Shown: piece after piece, positions 1-7,399 of the stretch
Numbering within the stretch: the first letter of the stretch is position 1
Layout of the letters: every line of letters begins with the position of its first letter
Assembly: GCA_024281995.1 (NCBI GenBank)
Contig: JAMWZW010000003.1
Location: 124,001 to 188,000, forward strand
Direction: 5' to 3'
From: Nitrosomonas sp.
GTDB lineage: Bacteria; Pseudomonadota; Gammaproteobacteria; Burkholderiales; Nitrosomonadaceae
Length of the DNA: 64,000 nucleotides
Made by a program: the position numbers and the translations under genes
Notes under the pieces: generated by a model
The model's database searches: none
What the model was told of the DNA's origin: nothing
Seen by the model: the letters and a program-made list of their open reading frames with translations, nothing else

Positions 1-342
1 ATCGATACTGAGCATAAGATTTTCGGTTTTACGCATGCACAATTAGGCGCTGAGCTTTTGCGACAATGGCGTCTACCCGTTAATATTTGGAAAATGGTTG
101 AATTGCAATCCAATCCCATGGAGGATGAGTTATATAAGTTTGATGCTTCCACGCTCTGTGCCGCAGTTAATATCGCTAATTTTATTCAGCCATGCACGAA
201 TCAAAAAGTAAGCTCCGAGGAAGCAATACCTGCTTATGCATTTGAAGCATGGGATTTGCTTGCATTATCACCTGAATTGATAGAGTCGGTGATTGCAGTA
301 GTCAAATTACAAGTTATTGAATTGTTGAATATCGTAAGGTGA
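1..342 (+). CDS. HDOD domain protein, C-terminal part (5' end outside window)
   Basis: The reading frame is open from base 1 to the TGA at 340-342, so this is the last 113 residues of a longer gene. The early stretch (FGFTHAQLGAELLRQW, then LPVNIWKMVE) is the FG-hA-vGa-Ll-W-LP pattern that ends an HDOD domain, an HD-related fold found in bacterial signalling proteins without clear catalytic residues. The remainder is helical and ends in VKLQVIELLNIVR. Such proteins often carry an N-terminal CheY or EAL domain, which cannot be seen here. Any internal start codon (for example the TTG at 58) is not a real start. The domain call is good; the role is unknown. Confidence 0.7.
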   Translation: MDTEHKIFGFTHAQLGAELLRQWRLPVNIWKMVELQSNPMEDELYKFDASTLCAAVNIANFIQPCTNQKVSSEEAIPAYAFEAWDLLALSPELIESVIAVVKLQVIELLNIVR

Positions 343-398
343 TAAGTGTTCCTTCAACGTGTTTTGATGCTCGGAATAACTGCCATCGGGAGACTGCT

Positions 399-864
399 TT
401 AGTTGTTTCCAAGCATCACCAATAGGCCACATGCAATAAACCCCGTGGGCAGAGGAATGCGCGTACCATGGGGTATTGGGCGAGCTTCAAGCCAATTGAA
501 TAACAAAATACCAGTAACAATACTGACGCCGATTGCCATTATCATGCCAAACAAGTGAATAATTGGTTGGTGCGGCAGAAATCTAAAAAATGCAGCGTTG
601 CTGGATCAACTGGAGTGGGGTTGTGATCAAGGGTAAGCCATGTGGAGCAAGCTTTGCGGCCGATAAAAAACCTGTGATGACAAAAAATATTTGTACAGCA
701 ATTCTTCCATAATCACGCAACCCATCCACTAAAATCGGAATTAATGGATACGCGATGTCGGACATTGGGCCGTAGACCGCCAGGTGGTGAGAGACTATTA
801 TTAAGCAGCAAATAGCCTTTAAGGCGTCTATCAATGGTGACCTTGAAAAATGATCAGTTGCCAT
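399..864 (-). pseudogene. Acyltransferase 3 (OafA/YrhL-type) remnant with internal deletion
   Basis: The N-terminal piece (583-864, 93 residues) has the family opening: a short basic start, then LIDALKAICCLIIVSHH (the H used in acyl transfer), and a membrane segment with VQIFFVITGFLSA. A second piece in another minus frame (about 580 down to the TAA at 399-401) gives a membrane helix followed by LFNWLEARPIPHGTRI, which is the family's typical last helix and E-RP ending. Together they make about 150 residues where intact members have about 350, so the middle is deleted and the frame is broken. It would have been a multi-pass inner-membrane O-acyltransferase acting on surface glycans. I treat it as dead. 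Confidence 0.7.
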
Positions 865-1017
865 ATTCTTGTCAATCGAAATTTGCGTACAGAAAAACTG
901 CGTTGCCCATTAGTGGTCTGGTCAGTTTTTCAAAGGTTAGCACAGTGATAATGAGAAGTGTCAAAGACATTGGTCTTTGCATGATTGGCCTTGTCATAAA
1001 CGTACGGAGCAAAAAAT

Positions 1018-1527
1018 TTGGATAAGCATCAAGATCTTTTCGACTTGGCCAAGACGGTAGGACAACAGCTCCGTCAGCGCGGTTTAATGCTGGTTACCGC
1101 CGAGTCTTGCACTGGCGGCTGGTTGGGGCAGGCAGTCACGGCGGTGGCGGGCAGCTCAACTTGGTTTGAACGCGGTTTTATCACTTACAGCAATGCTTCC
1201 AAGCGTGAAATGCTGGGTGTCGAGCAAGCCATATTGGAACAATACGGTGCAGTTTCTCCCCAAACTGCGCAACAAATGGTGATCGGCGCGCTGAATAGAA
1301 GCCATGCCCAGCTTGGCGTAGCCATTACCGGTATCGCAGGTCCCGATGGCGGTACCCCAGCGAAACCGGTAGGGACGGTATGTTTTGCCTGGGCGCTTAA
1401 AGACGGTTTAGTACAGCGGGAAACGCATTATTTCCAAGGTGATCGTGAATCCATCCGATATCTGTCTGTGACAACAGCGCTGCAAGGCATACTGCTGCTA
1501 TTGGATCGTGACACTGCTGTTGTTTAA
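1018..1527 (+). CDS. pncC: Nicotinamide-nucleotide amidohydrolase PncC (CinA C-terminal family)
   Basis: This 169-residue single-domain CinA_C protein hydrolyses NMN to nicotinate mononucleotide and ammonia, recycling the NMN released by NAD-dependent DNA ligase. Visible family motifs are TAESCTGGWLGQ near residues 27-38 (catalytic Ser/Thr region), YSNASKREMLGV, the AVSPQTAQQM helix, and AITGIAGPDGGTPAKPVGTV around 102-121. The length fits the stand-alone form that lacks the N-terminal MoCF-like domain. The start is TTG at 1018, chosen because the frame begins there and a GGAG-type ribosome site lies a few bases upstream. Cytoplasmic. The following gene is convergent, so it appears to be at the end of its transcript. 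Confidence 0.92.
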   Translation: MDKHQDLFDLAKTVGQQLRQRGLMLVTAESCTGGWLGQAVTAVAGSSTWFERGFITYSNASKREMLGVEQAILEQYGAVSPQTAQQMVIGALNRSHAQLGVAITGIAGPDGGTPAKPVGTVCFAWALKDGLVQRETHYFQGDRESIRYLSVTTALQGILLLLDRDTAVV

Positions 1528-1561
1528 CCTTGACAAGGGAATGCTACGCATGTCCATGTGG

Positions 1562-2164
1562 CTAGTGACTCGTTTGGTTGATAATGCGATCGCAATACGC
1601 AATGGCCAGCGCGGAAACCAAGAAAGCCATATGGATACCGGTTTGCGCCAATAACGTCTTTTCATCGTATGCACTAGCGTTAATGAAGGTTTTCAGCAAG
1701 TGGATCGATGAAATGCCGATAATCGCAGTTGCCAATTTCACTTTCAAAACGGAAGCATTGACATGCGACAGCCATTCCGGCTGATCCGGGTGACCTTCCA
1801 AATTCATGCGCGAAACAAAAGTTTCGTAACCGCCGATGATGACCATGATCAACAGATTGGAAATCATCACGACATCGATCAATCCCAGCACGACCAGCAT
1901 AATAGCCGTTTCAGTCAGCTTGACCGGCCTGTCTTCACCTTTGATCGTGACGGTATCGAGAATGTGCTCCAAAGCGTTTTTATTTCCCATTACAGCGCCA
2001 ATCAGATCGGTCAATTCAACCCAGAAGTGAAATACATACACGCATTGCGCCAGCACTAAGCCAAAGTACAAAGGTAACTGTAACCACCGGGTGAGAAAAA
2101 GAAATTGCGCGATGCGGGGAATTCTTTGCGGGAACGTATTTTGAGGATTTTCTTTATGCTCCAT
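1562..2164 (-). CDS. YqhA family (UPF0114) inner-membrane protein
   Basis: A 200-residue multi-pass protein of the UPF0114/YqhA family. Hydrophobic segments are seen near residues 25-47, 88-112, 143-160 and 175-193, and family-typical stretches include IGGYETFVSRM and LEGHPDQPEWLSHVNASVLKVKL followed by SSIHLLKTF. These proteins sit in the inner membrane and have no established biochemical role. The ATG at 2164 opens with a charged, Asn/Gln-rich leader before the first helix. The gene stands alone: convergent with pncC on one side and with a roughly 200-base gap before the DUF2442 gene. Family call is strong; function unknown. Confidence 0.85.
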   Translation of the reverse strand: MEHKENPQNTFPQRIPRIAQFLFLTRWLQLPLYFGLVLAQCVYVFHFWVELTDLIGAVMGNKNALEHILDTVTIKGEDRPVKLTETAIMLVVLGLIDVVMISNLLIMVIIGGYETFVSRMNLEGHPDQPEWLSHVNASVLKVKLATAIIGISSIHLLKTFINASAYDEKTLLAQTGIHMAFLVSALAIAYCDRIINQTSH

Positions 2165-2368
2165 ATTTACCTATCAAGTTAAAAAAGCCGCAAGAGTATC
2201 ATAGCGGCGGTTAAAAATATCCGGCTTTTCATTCAATTTTCCTGGGATAGGATGTAACTGGCTGGGAATTTCAATAGGGAATGGAGTTTGTTTATCGCAC
2301 GGCCGGGTAGAATGTGGCGACTGAAAGGGAGGACCACCCTAGCGGATTCCCTGTGAAAAAATTGCACC

Positions 2369-2650
2369 CTACCTTGAAACGCCGCTCTCTAATTGAGGCT
2401 TAAGCATATAATCAGGACGCAGCTTTTGATAAAGAAACTCCGGTGCAAAATCGGCGCCATTCGGCCAAACAAGCGTTTCGAGTTCGTTATGCACTATAAA
2501 ATCCGCGAATCGAGACTTATCCTTTAATGGCTCGAACATCTCTCCCCACAATTCGCTTTCCAAATCGACCTCGCCTTCAACACCGTCGGCAAATTTGAGC
2601 CAAATGCGGTAGTCCCGCCGATATTTTGCTTCTCGTAATTTTGGTAGCAT
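2369..2650 (-). CDS. DUF2442 domain protein
   Basis: A 93-residue protein whose middle matches the DUF2442 pattern: a YRIWLKFADGVEGEVDLE strand pair, then W-GEMFEPLKD, FADFIVHNELETLVWPNGADFAPEFLY. DUF2442 proteins are small, beta-rich and usually encoded beside a DUF4160 protein, as here: the DUF4160 gene lies 5 bases upstream on the same strand and both are read as one unit. The pairing looks like a toxin-antitoxin module and is sometimes annotated so, but no activity is established and I infer none. The product may be a DNA- or partner-binding protein. Domain call is firm; role unknown. Confidence 0.8.
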   Translation of the reverse strand: MLPKLREAKYRRDYRIWLKFADGVEGEVDLESELWGEMFEPLKDKSRFADFIVHNELETLVWPNGADFAPEFLYQKLRPDYMLKPQLESGVSR

Positions 2651-2655
2651 GATTT

Positions 2656-2916
2656 TTACTCCAACGGTTCAATTGGTTTCAATGCTTTTCTTGCTCGCGC
2701 GAGATTCCAATCTTCTGTAAGTTCTGTCCTATGATATTCGCGCCACTCCTGTACCAATCCCAAAACGCGCGGGGGCAAACGGCCATCAATAATCTCACCG
2801 CTATCAATAGCAATCGCCGCAACATAATCCCCATATTTGGCATGAAAATGCGGCGGTGCATGATCGTTATAGTACATTGCAATGATAATTCCCAGGAATC
2901 GGCTTATCTCAGGCAA
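2656..2916 (-). CDS. DUF4160 domain protein
   Basis: An 86-residue protein with the clear DUF4160 signature: MPEISRFLGIIIAMYYNDH, then APPHFHAKYGDY with conserved HFHA, a short strand-turn (AIDSGEIIDGRLPPR) and a helical end with WREYH and NWNLAR. First gene of a two-gene unit with the DUF2442 gene that starts 5 bases after its stop. The ATG at 2916 is preceded by an AAGGAG ribosome site. The pair is widespread on chromosomes and mobile DNA and behaves in genome context like a two-component addiction or regulatory module. The His-rich motif could bind metal, but that is a guess. Function unknown. Confidence 0.82.
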   Translation of the reverse strand: MPEISRFLGIIIAMYYNDHAPPHFHAKYGDYVAAIAIDSGEIIDGRLPPRVLGLVQEWREYHRTELTEDWNLARARKALKPIEPLE

Positions 2917-3221
2917 TGTACTTCTCCTTAAGCTTTTGTGTATTCATAACCGCCGGACGGTTCAGTCTTCATCATGTGCGAATATATCGCATTACATCGG
3001 AATAAGTCAGTATCCAAACGACCGAGAATCGGTTGTGTTTCGTCGCCGTTCGATGTGGGGCTTTCTTCCGCGATCCAACCTACCTCACCCGGCGTTTTTT
3101 TATTGCAGAGTGTTCCTGTTCCGCATCTTCTCAATACCTATGTATTTTAATGTTGGATATCGTACAGAACAAAATTTACTACATCTTTAGTATTTAGTTT
3201 TTTAATCAATGGGATTTCATC
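2917..3221. other. Intergenic, no gene recognised
   Basis: About 300 bases between the DUF4160 gene and the hemerythrin-like gene, which are divergent. It should hold both promoters. Open frames exist on both strands but none resembles a known family or has a convincing ribosome site, so I call no gene. Confidence 0.5.
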
Positions 3222-3749
3222 ATGACTACTTCAAAACAAACCACTTTGAAAAGTAATACCAAACCGCTAATTAAGTTAATTAAACAGGATCATGAAAATG
3301 TAAAAGACTTATTTTCTGAATTCGAAAAGTTACACGACAAGAAAAATAGCAATGAAAAGAAAACACTTATAGTTAATCAAATATGTCATGAATTGACCCT
3401 TCATGCATTAGCGGAAGAAAAAATTATTTACCCTGTTGCTCGTGAAGAAATAAACGATACTGATTTAATGGATGAAGCTGATGTTGAGCATGCAGGAGCA
3501 AAAAATTTAATTAAAGAATTATCATCTATGGATCCATCAGATAGTCATTACGATGCAAAAGTTATAGTATTGAAAGAGTATATTGAACATCATGTAAAAG
3601 AAGAAGAAAGCGAGATGCTTCCGAAACTTGAGAAATCAGACATTGATGGGGAAGGATTAGCGGAAAAATTTATTAAATTCAAAGAAAAACATGAGAAGAA
3701 TAATATTAATTCTAACTCACAAAAGGGAAAATCATATAAATCAACTTAA
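3222..3749 (+). CDS. Hemerythrin HHE cation-binding domain protein
   Basis: 175 residues, mostly helical and very Lys/Glu-rich. Two HHE helices carry the usual ligands: KQDHENVKDLFSEF near residue 21, HELTLHALAEEKIIYP near 57-72, DVEHAGAKNLI near 88, and EYIEHHVKEEESEMLP near 123-138. This His/Glu set builds a di-iron centre of the hemerythrin type, which may bind oxygen, NO or sense oxidants. There is no signal peptide, so it is cytoplasmic. The C-terminal tail from about 155 is Asn/Lys/Ser-rich and probably disordered. It is monocistronic and followed by a hairpin terminator shared with the convergent mtkB. Its codons are more AT-rich than its neighbours', which may mean recent acquisition. 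Confidence 0.88.
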   Translation: MTTSKQTTLKSNTKPLIKLIKQDHENVKDLFSEFEKLHDKKNSNEKKTLIVNQICHELTLHALAEEKIIYPVAREEINDTDLMDEADVEHAGAKNLIKELSSMDPSDSHYDAKVIVLKEYIEHHVKEEESEMLPKLEKSDIDGEGLAEKFIKFKEKHEKNNINSNSQKGKSYKST

Positions 3750-3793
3750 TCTAAATGTATCAGTAAGTTATCGAAATTTCCGTTCAGCAAAAC

Positions 3794-3828
3794 AAAAAAC
3801 CCGGAAGCGTTAACCTCCGGGTTTTTAT
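3794..3828. terminator. Bidirectional hairpin terminator
   Basis: AAAACCCGGA and TCCGGGTTTTT form a stem around a short loop, with A-runs on one side and T-runs on the other. It lies between the convergent HHE gene and mtkB and can end transcription from both. Confidence 0.8.
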
Positions 3829-3853
3829 TTTAACAACCGCTACAATGACAGAA

Positions 3854-4741
3854 TTACAGCTTCTCCAGCACTTCCGCCACGGTTTGTCCCATCAGCGACG
3901 GGGTAGGGCAGATGGTGACGCCGAGGTCTTTAAGCATCGCGACTTTTTCGGCGGCGCTTTCACCTGCGGAGGAGATAATCGCTCCCGCGTGACCCATACG
4001 GCGGCCTTCGGGTGCGGTGAGTCCTGCGATGTAGGCGACCAGCGGTTTACTCATGTGTTCCTTGGCAAATCGTCCGGCTTCGACTTCCTGCGGCCCGCCG
4101 ATTTCACCGATCATCAGCGCAACTTTGGTTTCAGGGTCTTGCTCGAGCCGTTCCAGAATGTCGCGGTGCGAGCTGCCGGGAATCGGGTCGCCGCCGATGC
4201 CAACCGATGTAGAAATACCGATGCCGAGCAAGCGCATTTGGTCGGCGGCTTCGTAGCCTAATGTGCCGGAGCGGCCTACTACGCCGACGTTACCGCGCAT
4301 ATAGATATGTCCGGGCATAATGCCGAGCATGGCGCGTTCCGGACTGATGGTGCCGGCACAATTCGGGCCGGTCAGCAGCATGCGTTCTTTTTTTGGAAAA
4401 CGACGCAGGAAATTTTTCACCGTCATCATGTCTTGCGTCGGGATGCCATCGGTAATCGAGACGCAGTATTTGATGCCGGCATCCGCGGCTTCCATGATCG
4501 AATCGGCGGCAAATGCCGGTGGCACGAACACGATGCTGGCTTCGGCGCCGACTTGATCGACCGCTTCCTTGACCGTGTTAAATACCGGCAAGCCCAGATG
4601 CGTTTGTCCGCCTTTGCCTGGCGTCACGCCGCCAACCACGTTGGAACCGTAATCGATCATTTCCTGCGCGTGGAAGGTACCGATTCTGCCGGTAAAACCT
4701 TGAACAATAATGCGTGTTTTTTCGTCAATTAATATCGCCAC
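3854..4741 (-). CDS. mtkB: Malate-CoA ligase (malate thiokinase) beta/small subunit MtkB, SucD family
   Basis: 295 residues of the succinyl-CoA synthetase alpha-subunit family. The N-terminal CoA-binding Rossmann domain has IIVQGFTGRIGTFHAQ (about 11-26) and GVTPGKGGQTHLGLPVF; the second half holds GPNCAGTISP and the phospho-His loop GHAGAIIS near residue 250. The protein joins with MtkA to convert malate, CoA and ATP to malyl-CoA. SucD (succinate) is the alternative and cannot be excluded from this subunit alone, but the partner subunit and the adjacent malyl-CoA lyase favour malate. The start is GTG at 4741 with AGGAG upstream, 9 bases after the mtkA stop. Last gene of the mcl-mtkA-mtkB group. 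Confidence 0.8.
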   Translation of the reverse strand: MAILIDEKTRIIVQGFTGRIGTFHAQEMIDYGSNVVGGVTPGKGGQTHLGLPVFNTVKEAVDQVGAEASIVFVPPAFAADSIMEAADAGIKYCVSITDGIPTQDMMTVKNFLRRFPKKERMLLTGPNCAGTISPERAMLGIMPGHIYMRGNVGVVGRSGTLGYEAADQMRLLGIGISTSVGIGGDPIPGSSHRDILERLEQDPETKVALMIGEIGGPQEVEAGRFAKEHMSKPLVAYIAGLTAPEGRRMGHAGAIISSAGESAAEKVAMLKDLGVTICPTPSLMGQTVAEVLEKL

Positions 4742-4750
4742 TTTATACTC

Positions 4751-5932
4751 CTAAGCTTTTTGCGCGACGACTTCGTTGCGGGCGTGAACTACTTTTTCCG
4801 CGGCTTCCGCTAACGTATCGGCTGTGATGATGGGTAAACCGCTGTCCGCAATGATGCGGCGGCCTTCTTCGACATTGGTTCCTGATAAACGCACCACCAG
4901 CGGCACTTTCATATCGATGTTCCTGACCGCTTGCACCACGCCTTCGGCGATCCAGTCGCATCGGTTGATACCGGCAAAAATGTTGACCAGCATGGCTTTA
5001 ACGTTGGCATCCGCTAACACCAAGCGGAAAGCTTTTTCAGTGCGTTCGGCGGATGCGCCGCCACCGACATCGAGAAAGTTAGCAGGTTCGCCGCCGGCCA
5101 GCTTAATCATGTCCATCGTTGCCATCGCCAAACCGGCGCCATTGATCATGCAGCCGATGTCGCCGTCCAGGCCGACATAACTCAGACCGGCTTCTGCAGC
5201 AGCAACTTCGCGCGGATCGACTTGCGTGTTGTCGCGCAGTTCGGCGATTTTATGGCGGCGGAACAACGCGTTTTCGTCAAACACCATTTTGGCATCCAGC
5301 GCCATGATATCGTTGTTGGCAGTGATGACAAGCGGGTTAATTTCCAGAATATTGGCGTCAAGATCGCGTAGCGCGCGATAACAGCCTTTGATGGTTTTTA
5401 CCGCATGATTCAGTTGTGCTGCATCGATACCCAGCGCAAACGCCATTTTGCGGGCTTGGAAATCCTGCAATCCAACAGCCGGCTCGATATAAATCTTGAT
5501 GATCGCCTCCGGCTTGCTCACCGCCAGTTTTTCGATTTCCATGCCACCTTCAGCGGAGCCGATCATGATTACACGCTCGCTGATACGATCAATCATGAAC
5601 GACAGATACATTTCCTTGGCAATGCTGGTGCCCGCTTCAATGTACAGCCGGGAGCAGATTTTTCCGGCTGAACCGGTTTGATGCGTAACCAGCTTTTTGC
5701 CGAGCAAGGCTTCCGCAGCTTGCTCGACTTCTGCATGCGTTTTGCACACTTTGATGCCGCCCGCTTTGCCGCGCGCACCGGAATGGATCTGCGCTTTGAC
5801 GACCCACACGCCGCCTTCTATTTCCCTGGCGCGTTGCACGGATTCTTCAATGCTGTAGGCCAAACCGCCTTCAGCAATCTTGACGCCGTATGCCGCCAGG
5901 ATTTCTTTTGCTTGATATTCGTGAATGTTCAA
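4751..5932 (-). CDS. mtkA: Malate-CoA ligase large subunit MtkA, SucC family
   Basis: 393 residues: an N-terminal ATP-grasp domain (about 1-230; [19 protein letters not shown] near 43-61, LEINPLVIT near 195) and a C-terminal CoA-ligase domain ([44 protein letters not shown] near 320). Several stretches match methylotroph MtkA as I remember it rather than E. coli Suc[31 protein letters not shown], and [11 protein letters not shown] where SucC has NIFGGIVRCD. With MtkB it would activate malate to malyl-CoA. A GAGG ribosome site precedes the ATG. About 100 bases downstream of mcl, with a hairpin between, so it may have its own promoter or depend on read-through. Confidence 0.82.
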   Translation of the reverse strand: MNIHEYQAKEILAAYGVKIAEGGLAYSIEESVQRAREIEGGVWVVKAQIHSGARGKAGGIKVCKTHAEVEQAAEALLGKKLVTHQTGSAGKICSRLYIEAGTSIAKEMYLSFMIDRISERVIMIGSAEGGMEIEKLAVSKPEAIIKIYIEPAVGLQDFQARKMAFALGIDAAQLNHAVKTIKGCYRALRDLDANILEINPLVITANNDIMALDAKMVFDENALFRRHKIAELRDNTQVDPREVAAAEAGLSYVGLDGDIGCMINGAGLAMATMDMIKLAGGEPANFLDVGGGASAERTEKAFRLVLADANVKAMLVNIFAGINRCDWIAEGVVQAVRNIDMKVPLVVRLSGTNVEEGRRIIADSGLPIITADTLAEAAEKVVHARNEVVAQKA

Positions 5933-6006
5933 TTCAATTTCCTCAACAGTCGAATTAAATTCAATTTCATAACTTCATATTTTTCATTGCGCCGATTTAT
6001 AACAAT

Positions 6007-6033
6007 AAAGGCCGCTGGTTGCGGCCTTTTTAT
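6007..6033 (-). terminator. Hairpin terminator after mcl
   Basis: AAAGGCCGC and GCGGCCTTTTT form a strong GC stem with a five-base loop just past the mcl stop. It probably attenuates transcription between mcl and mtkA; T-runs on both sides let it act in either direction. Confidence 0.75.
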
Positions 6034-6036
6034 TTA

Positions 6037-6984
6037 CTATCCTTTTGCTGCAATCGCTTCTGCGATCTTCACGACATTATTGGCCATTCTTTCCGAGGCC
6101 GCATCGATGAGGCGGCCATCCAGTGCAGCGGCGCCTTTGCCTTGCGCGGCGGCTTCCTTGAGCGCGGCCAGAATACGCTTGGCCTTCTCAATCTCGCGCG
6201 CGGGCGGCGTAAACACATCATTAGCCAATTCAATCTGGGTTGGATGAATCGCCCATTTTCCTTCACATCCTAAAGCGGCTGCGCGCTTGGCGGCTAACAC
6301 ATAACCTTCGGGATCTTTGATATCGCCAAACGGCCCGTCGATAGGACGCAAGCCATACGCACGGCAAGCCACGATCATGCGGCTAATGGCAAAATGCCAC
6401 TGATCGCCCGGGTAGTCCGGATTCAGACCACCGATGTTGGTGGTTCTGGCGCGATTGCTGGCGGCATAGTCGGCAACGCCAAAATGCAAGGCTTCCAGCC
6501 GTCCTAATGCACCATTGCGGGCAATATCTTCAACATTGGCCATACCTAACGCGGTTTCGATTAACGCTTCCAAGCCGATGCGGTTTTTCAACCCTTGCTG
6601 CATTTCAAGCTGCGTGACCATCGCTTGCACCATGTAAATATCCGCGTACACGCCGGCTTTCGGAATCAGCAATGTGTCGATTTTGCTTCCGGCTTGCTCG
6701 ACCAGATCAACCACATCGCGCACCATGTACTGTGTATCCAAGCCGTTGATGCGTACCGAGACGGTAATGCCGTGACCTTTCCAGTCTAAGTCGTTAAGTG
6801 CCTCAATAATATTTTTACGCGCCTGAATTTTGTCGTCCGGCGCGACCGCATCTTCCAGATCGAGAAAAACAAAGTCCACGCCACTATTCAGCGCTTTTTC
6901 AAACATTCCCGGACTGGAGCCTGGCACGGCCAATTCGCAGCGCTGTACGCGCTGCACGGTGGTTTCATATAGCGTATGACTCAT
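6037..6984 (-). CDS. mcl: L-malyl-CoA lyase (HpcH/HpaI aldolase family)
   Basis: 315 residues, a TIM-barrel lyase of the CitE/HpcH family. Motifs are CELAVPGSSPGMFEKAL (about 16-32), FLDLEDAVAPDDK with the Mg-binding acidic pair near 40-52, VRINGLDTQYM, LIPKAG, GLEALIETALGMANVE, FGVADYAASNRARTT, RPIDGPFGDIKDPEG and GKWAIHPTQIELANDVFTP. The last part and the overall length follow methylotroph malyl-CoA lyase closely. It cleaves malyl-CoA to glyoxylate and acetyl-CoA, reversibly. ATG with GGAGG upstream. With mtkA/mtkB it interconverts malate and glyoxylate plus acetyl-CoA. In an autotroph this could serve glyoxylate salvage; that role is inference. Confidence 0.88.
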   Translation of the reverse strand: MSHTLYETTVQRVQRCELAVPGSSPGMFEKALNSGVDFVFLDLEDAVAPDDKIQARKNIIEALNDLDWKGHGITVSVRINGLDTQYMVRDVVDLVEQAGSKIDTLLIPKAGVYADIYMVQAMVTQLEMQQGLKNRIGLEALIETALGMANVEDIARNGALGRLEALHFGVADYAASNRARTTNIGGLNPDYPGDQWHFAISRMIVACRAYGLRPIDGPFGDIKDPEGYVLAAKRAAALGCEGKWAIHPTQIELANDVFTPPAREIEKAKRILAALKEAAAQGKGAAALDGRLIDAASERMANNVVKIAEAIAAKG

Positions 6985-7245
6985 TTTTCCTCCACAATTT
7001 ATAAATTTTTAAGTAATCGATAGCTCTCACTTGGAAAATAGGCTCGACAAGCGCGTATTGATGGCATCATCTCTTCAAATCTACAACCATCAGCAAACAA
7101 GGAGTTAAAGTATTATCGTGAACTAGCAACGCAGGTAATCTGATGTGGTAAATGATTAGAACGATTGGTTTTTGTTGTTGTTTTAAAACTATCAATTGAG
7201 CGGATTATATCGATTCTGCGGGAATTTAGCTACTGACGAGCATCA

Positions 7246-7304
7246 CGTGTAGAAAACAAATAAACTACCCGGGTTTGCAGCACATGATCTGTCCAGTTTT
7301 TTTA
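7246..7304. repeat. Relic IS end, matches the IS end at 63766-63823 (inverted)
   Basis: About 59 bases here align with the reverse complement of the terminal region next to the transposase relic at the right edge of the window. Shared stretches include CAAATAAACT, AGCACAT-ATCTGTCC and GGTTTG, with only scattered mismatches and one short block of differences. It sits alone, without a transposase gene, in the 415-base gap between mcl and the broken STAND gene. The rest of that gap (6985-7399) shows nothing else recognisable. Confidence 0.65.
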
Positions 7305-7399
7305 GAATCTTTCCTGGATTCAAAAAACGCAAGCGCTGCTGCGCGGCGCTCAGTGAACAGCAAACCGGCGCATCAGCGTTCAGCGATGCCCGCGATCCG

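Noticed and set aside
2928-3134. 68-codon minus-strand frame
   Set aside because: No recognisable similarity and it overlaps the expected promoter region.
3854-5932. sucC/sucD annotation of the CoA-ligase pair
   Set aside because: Neighbouring malyl-CoA lyase and several Mtk-like stretches favour malate-CoA ligase, though SucCD is not excluded.
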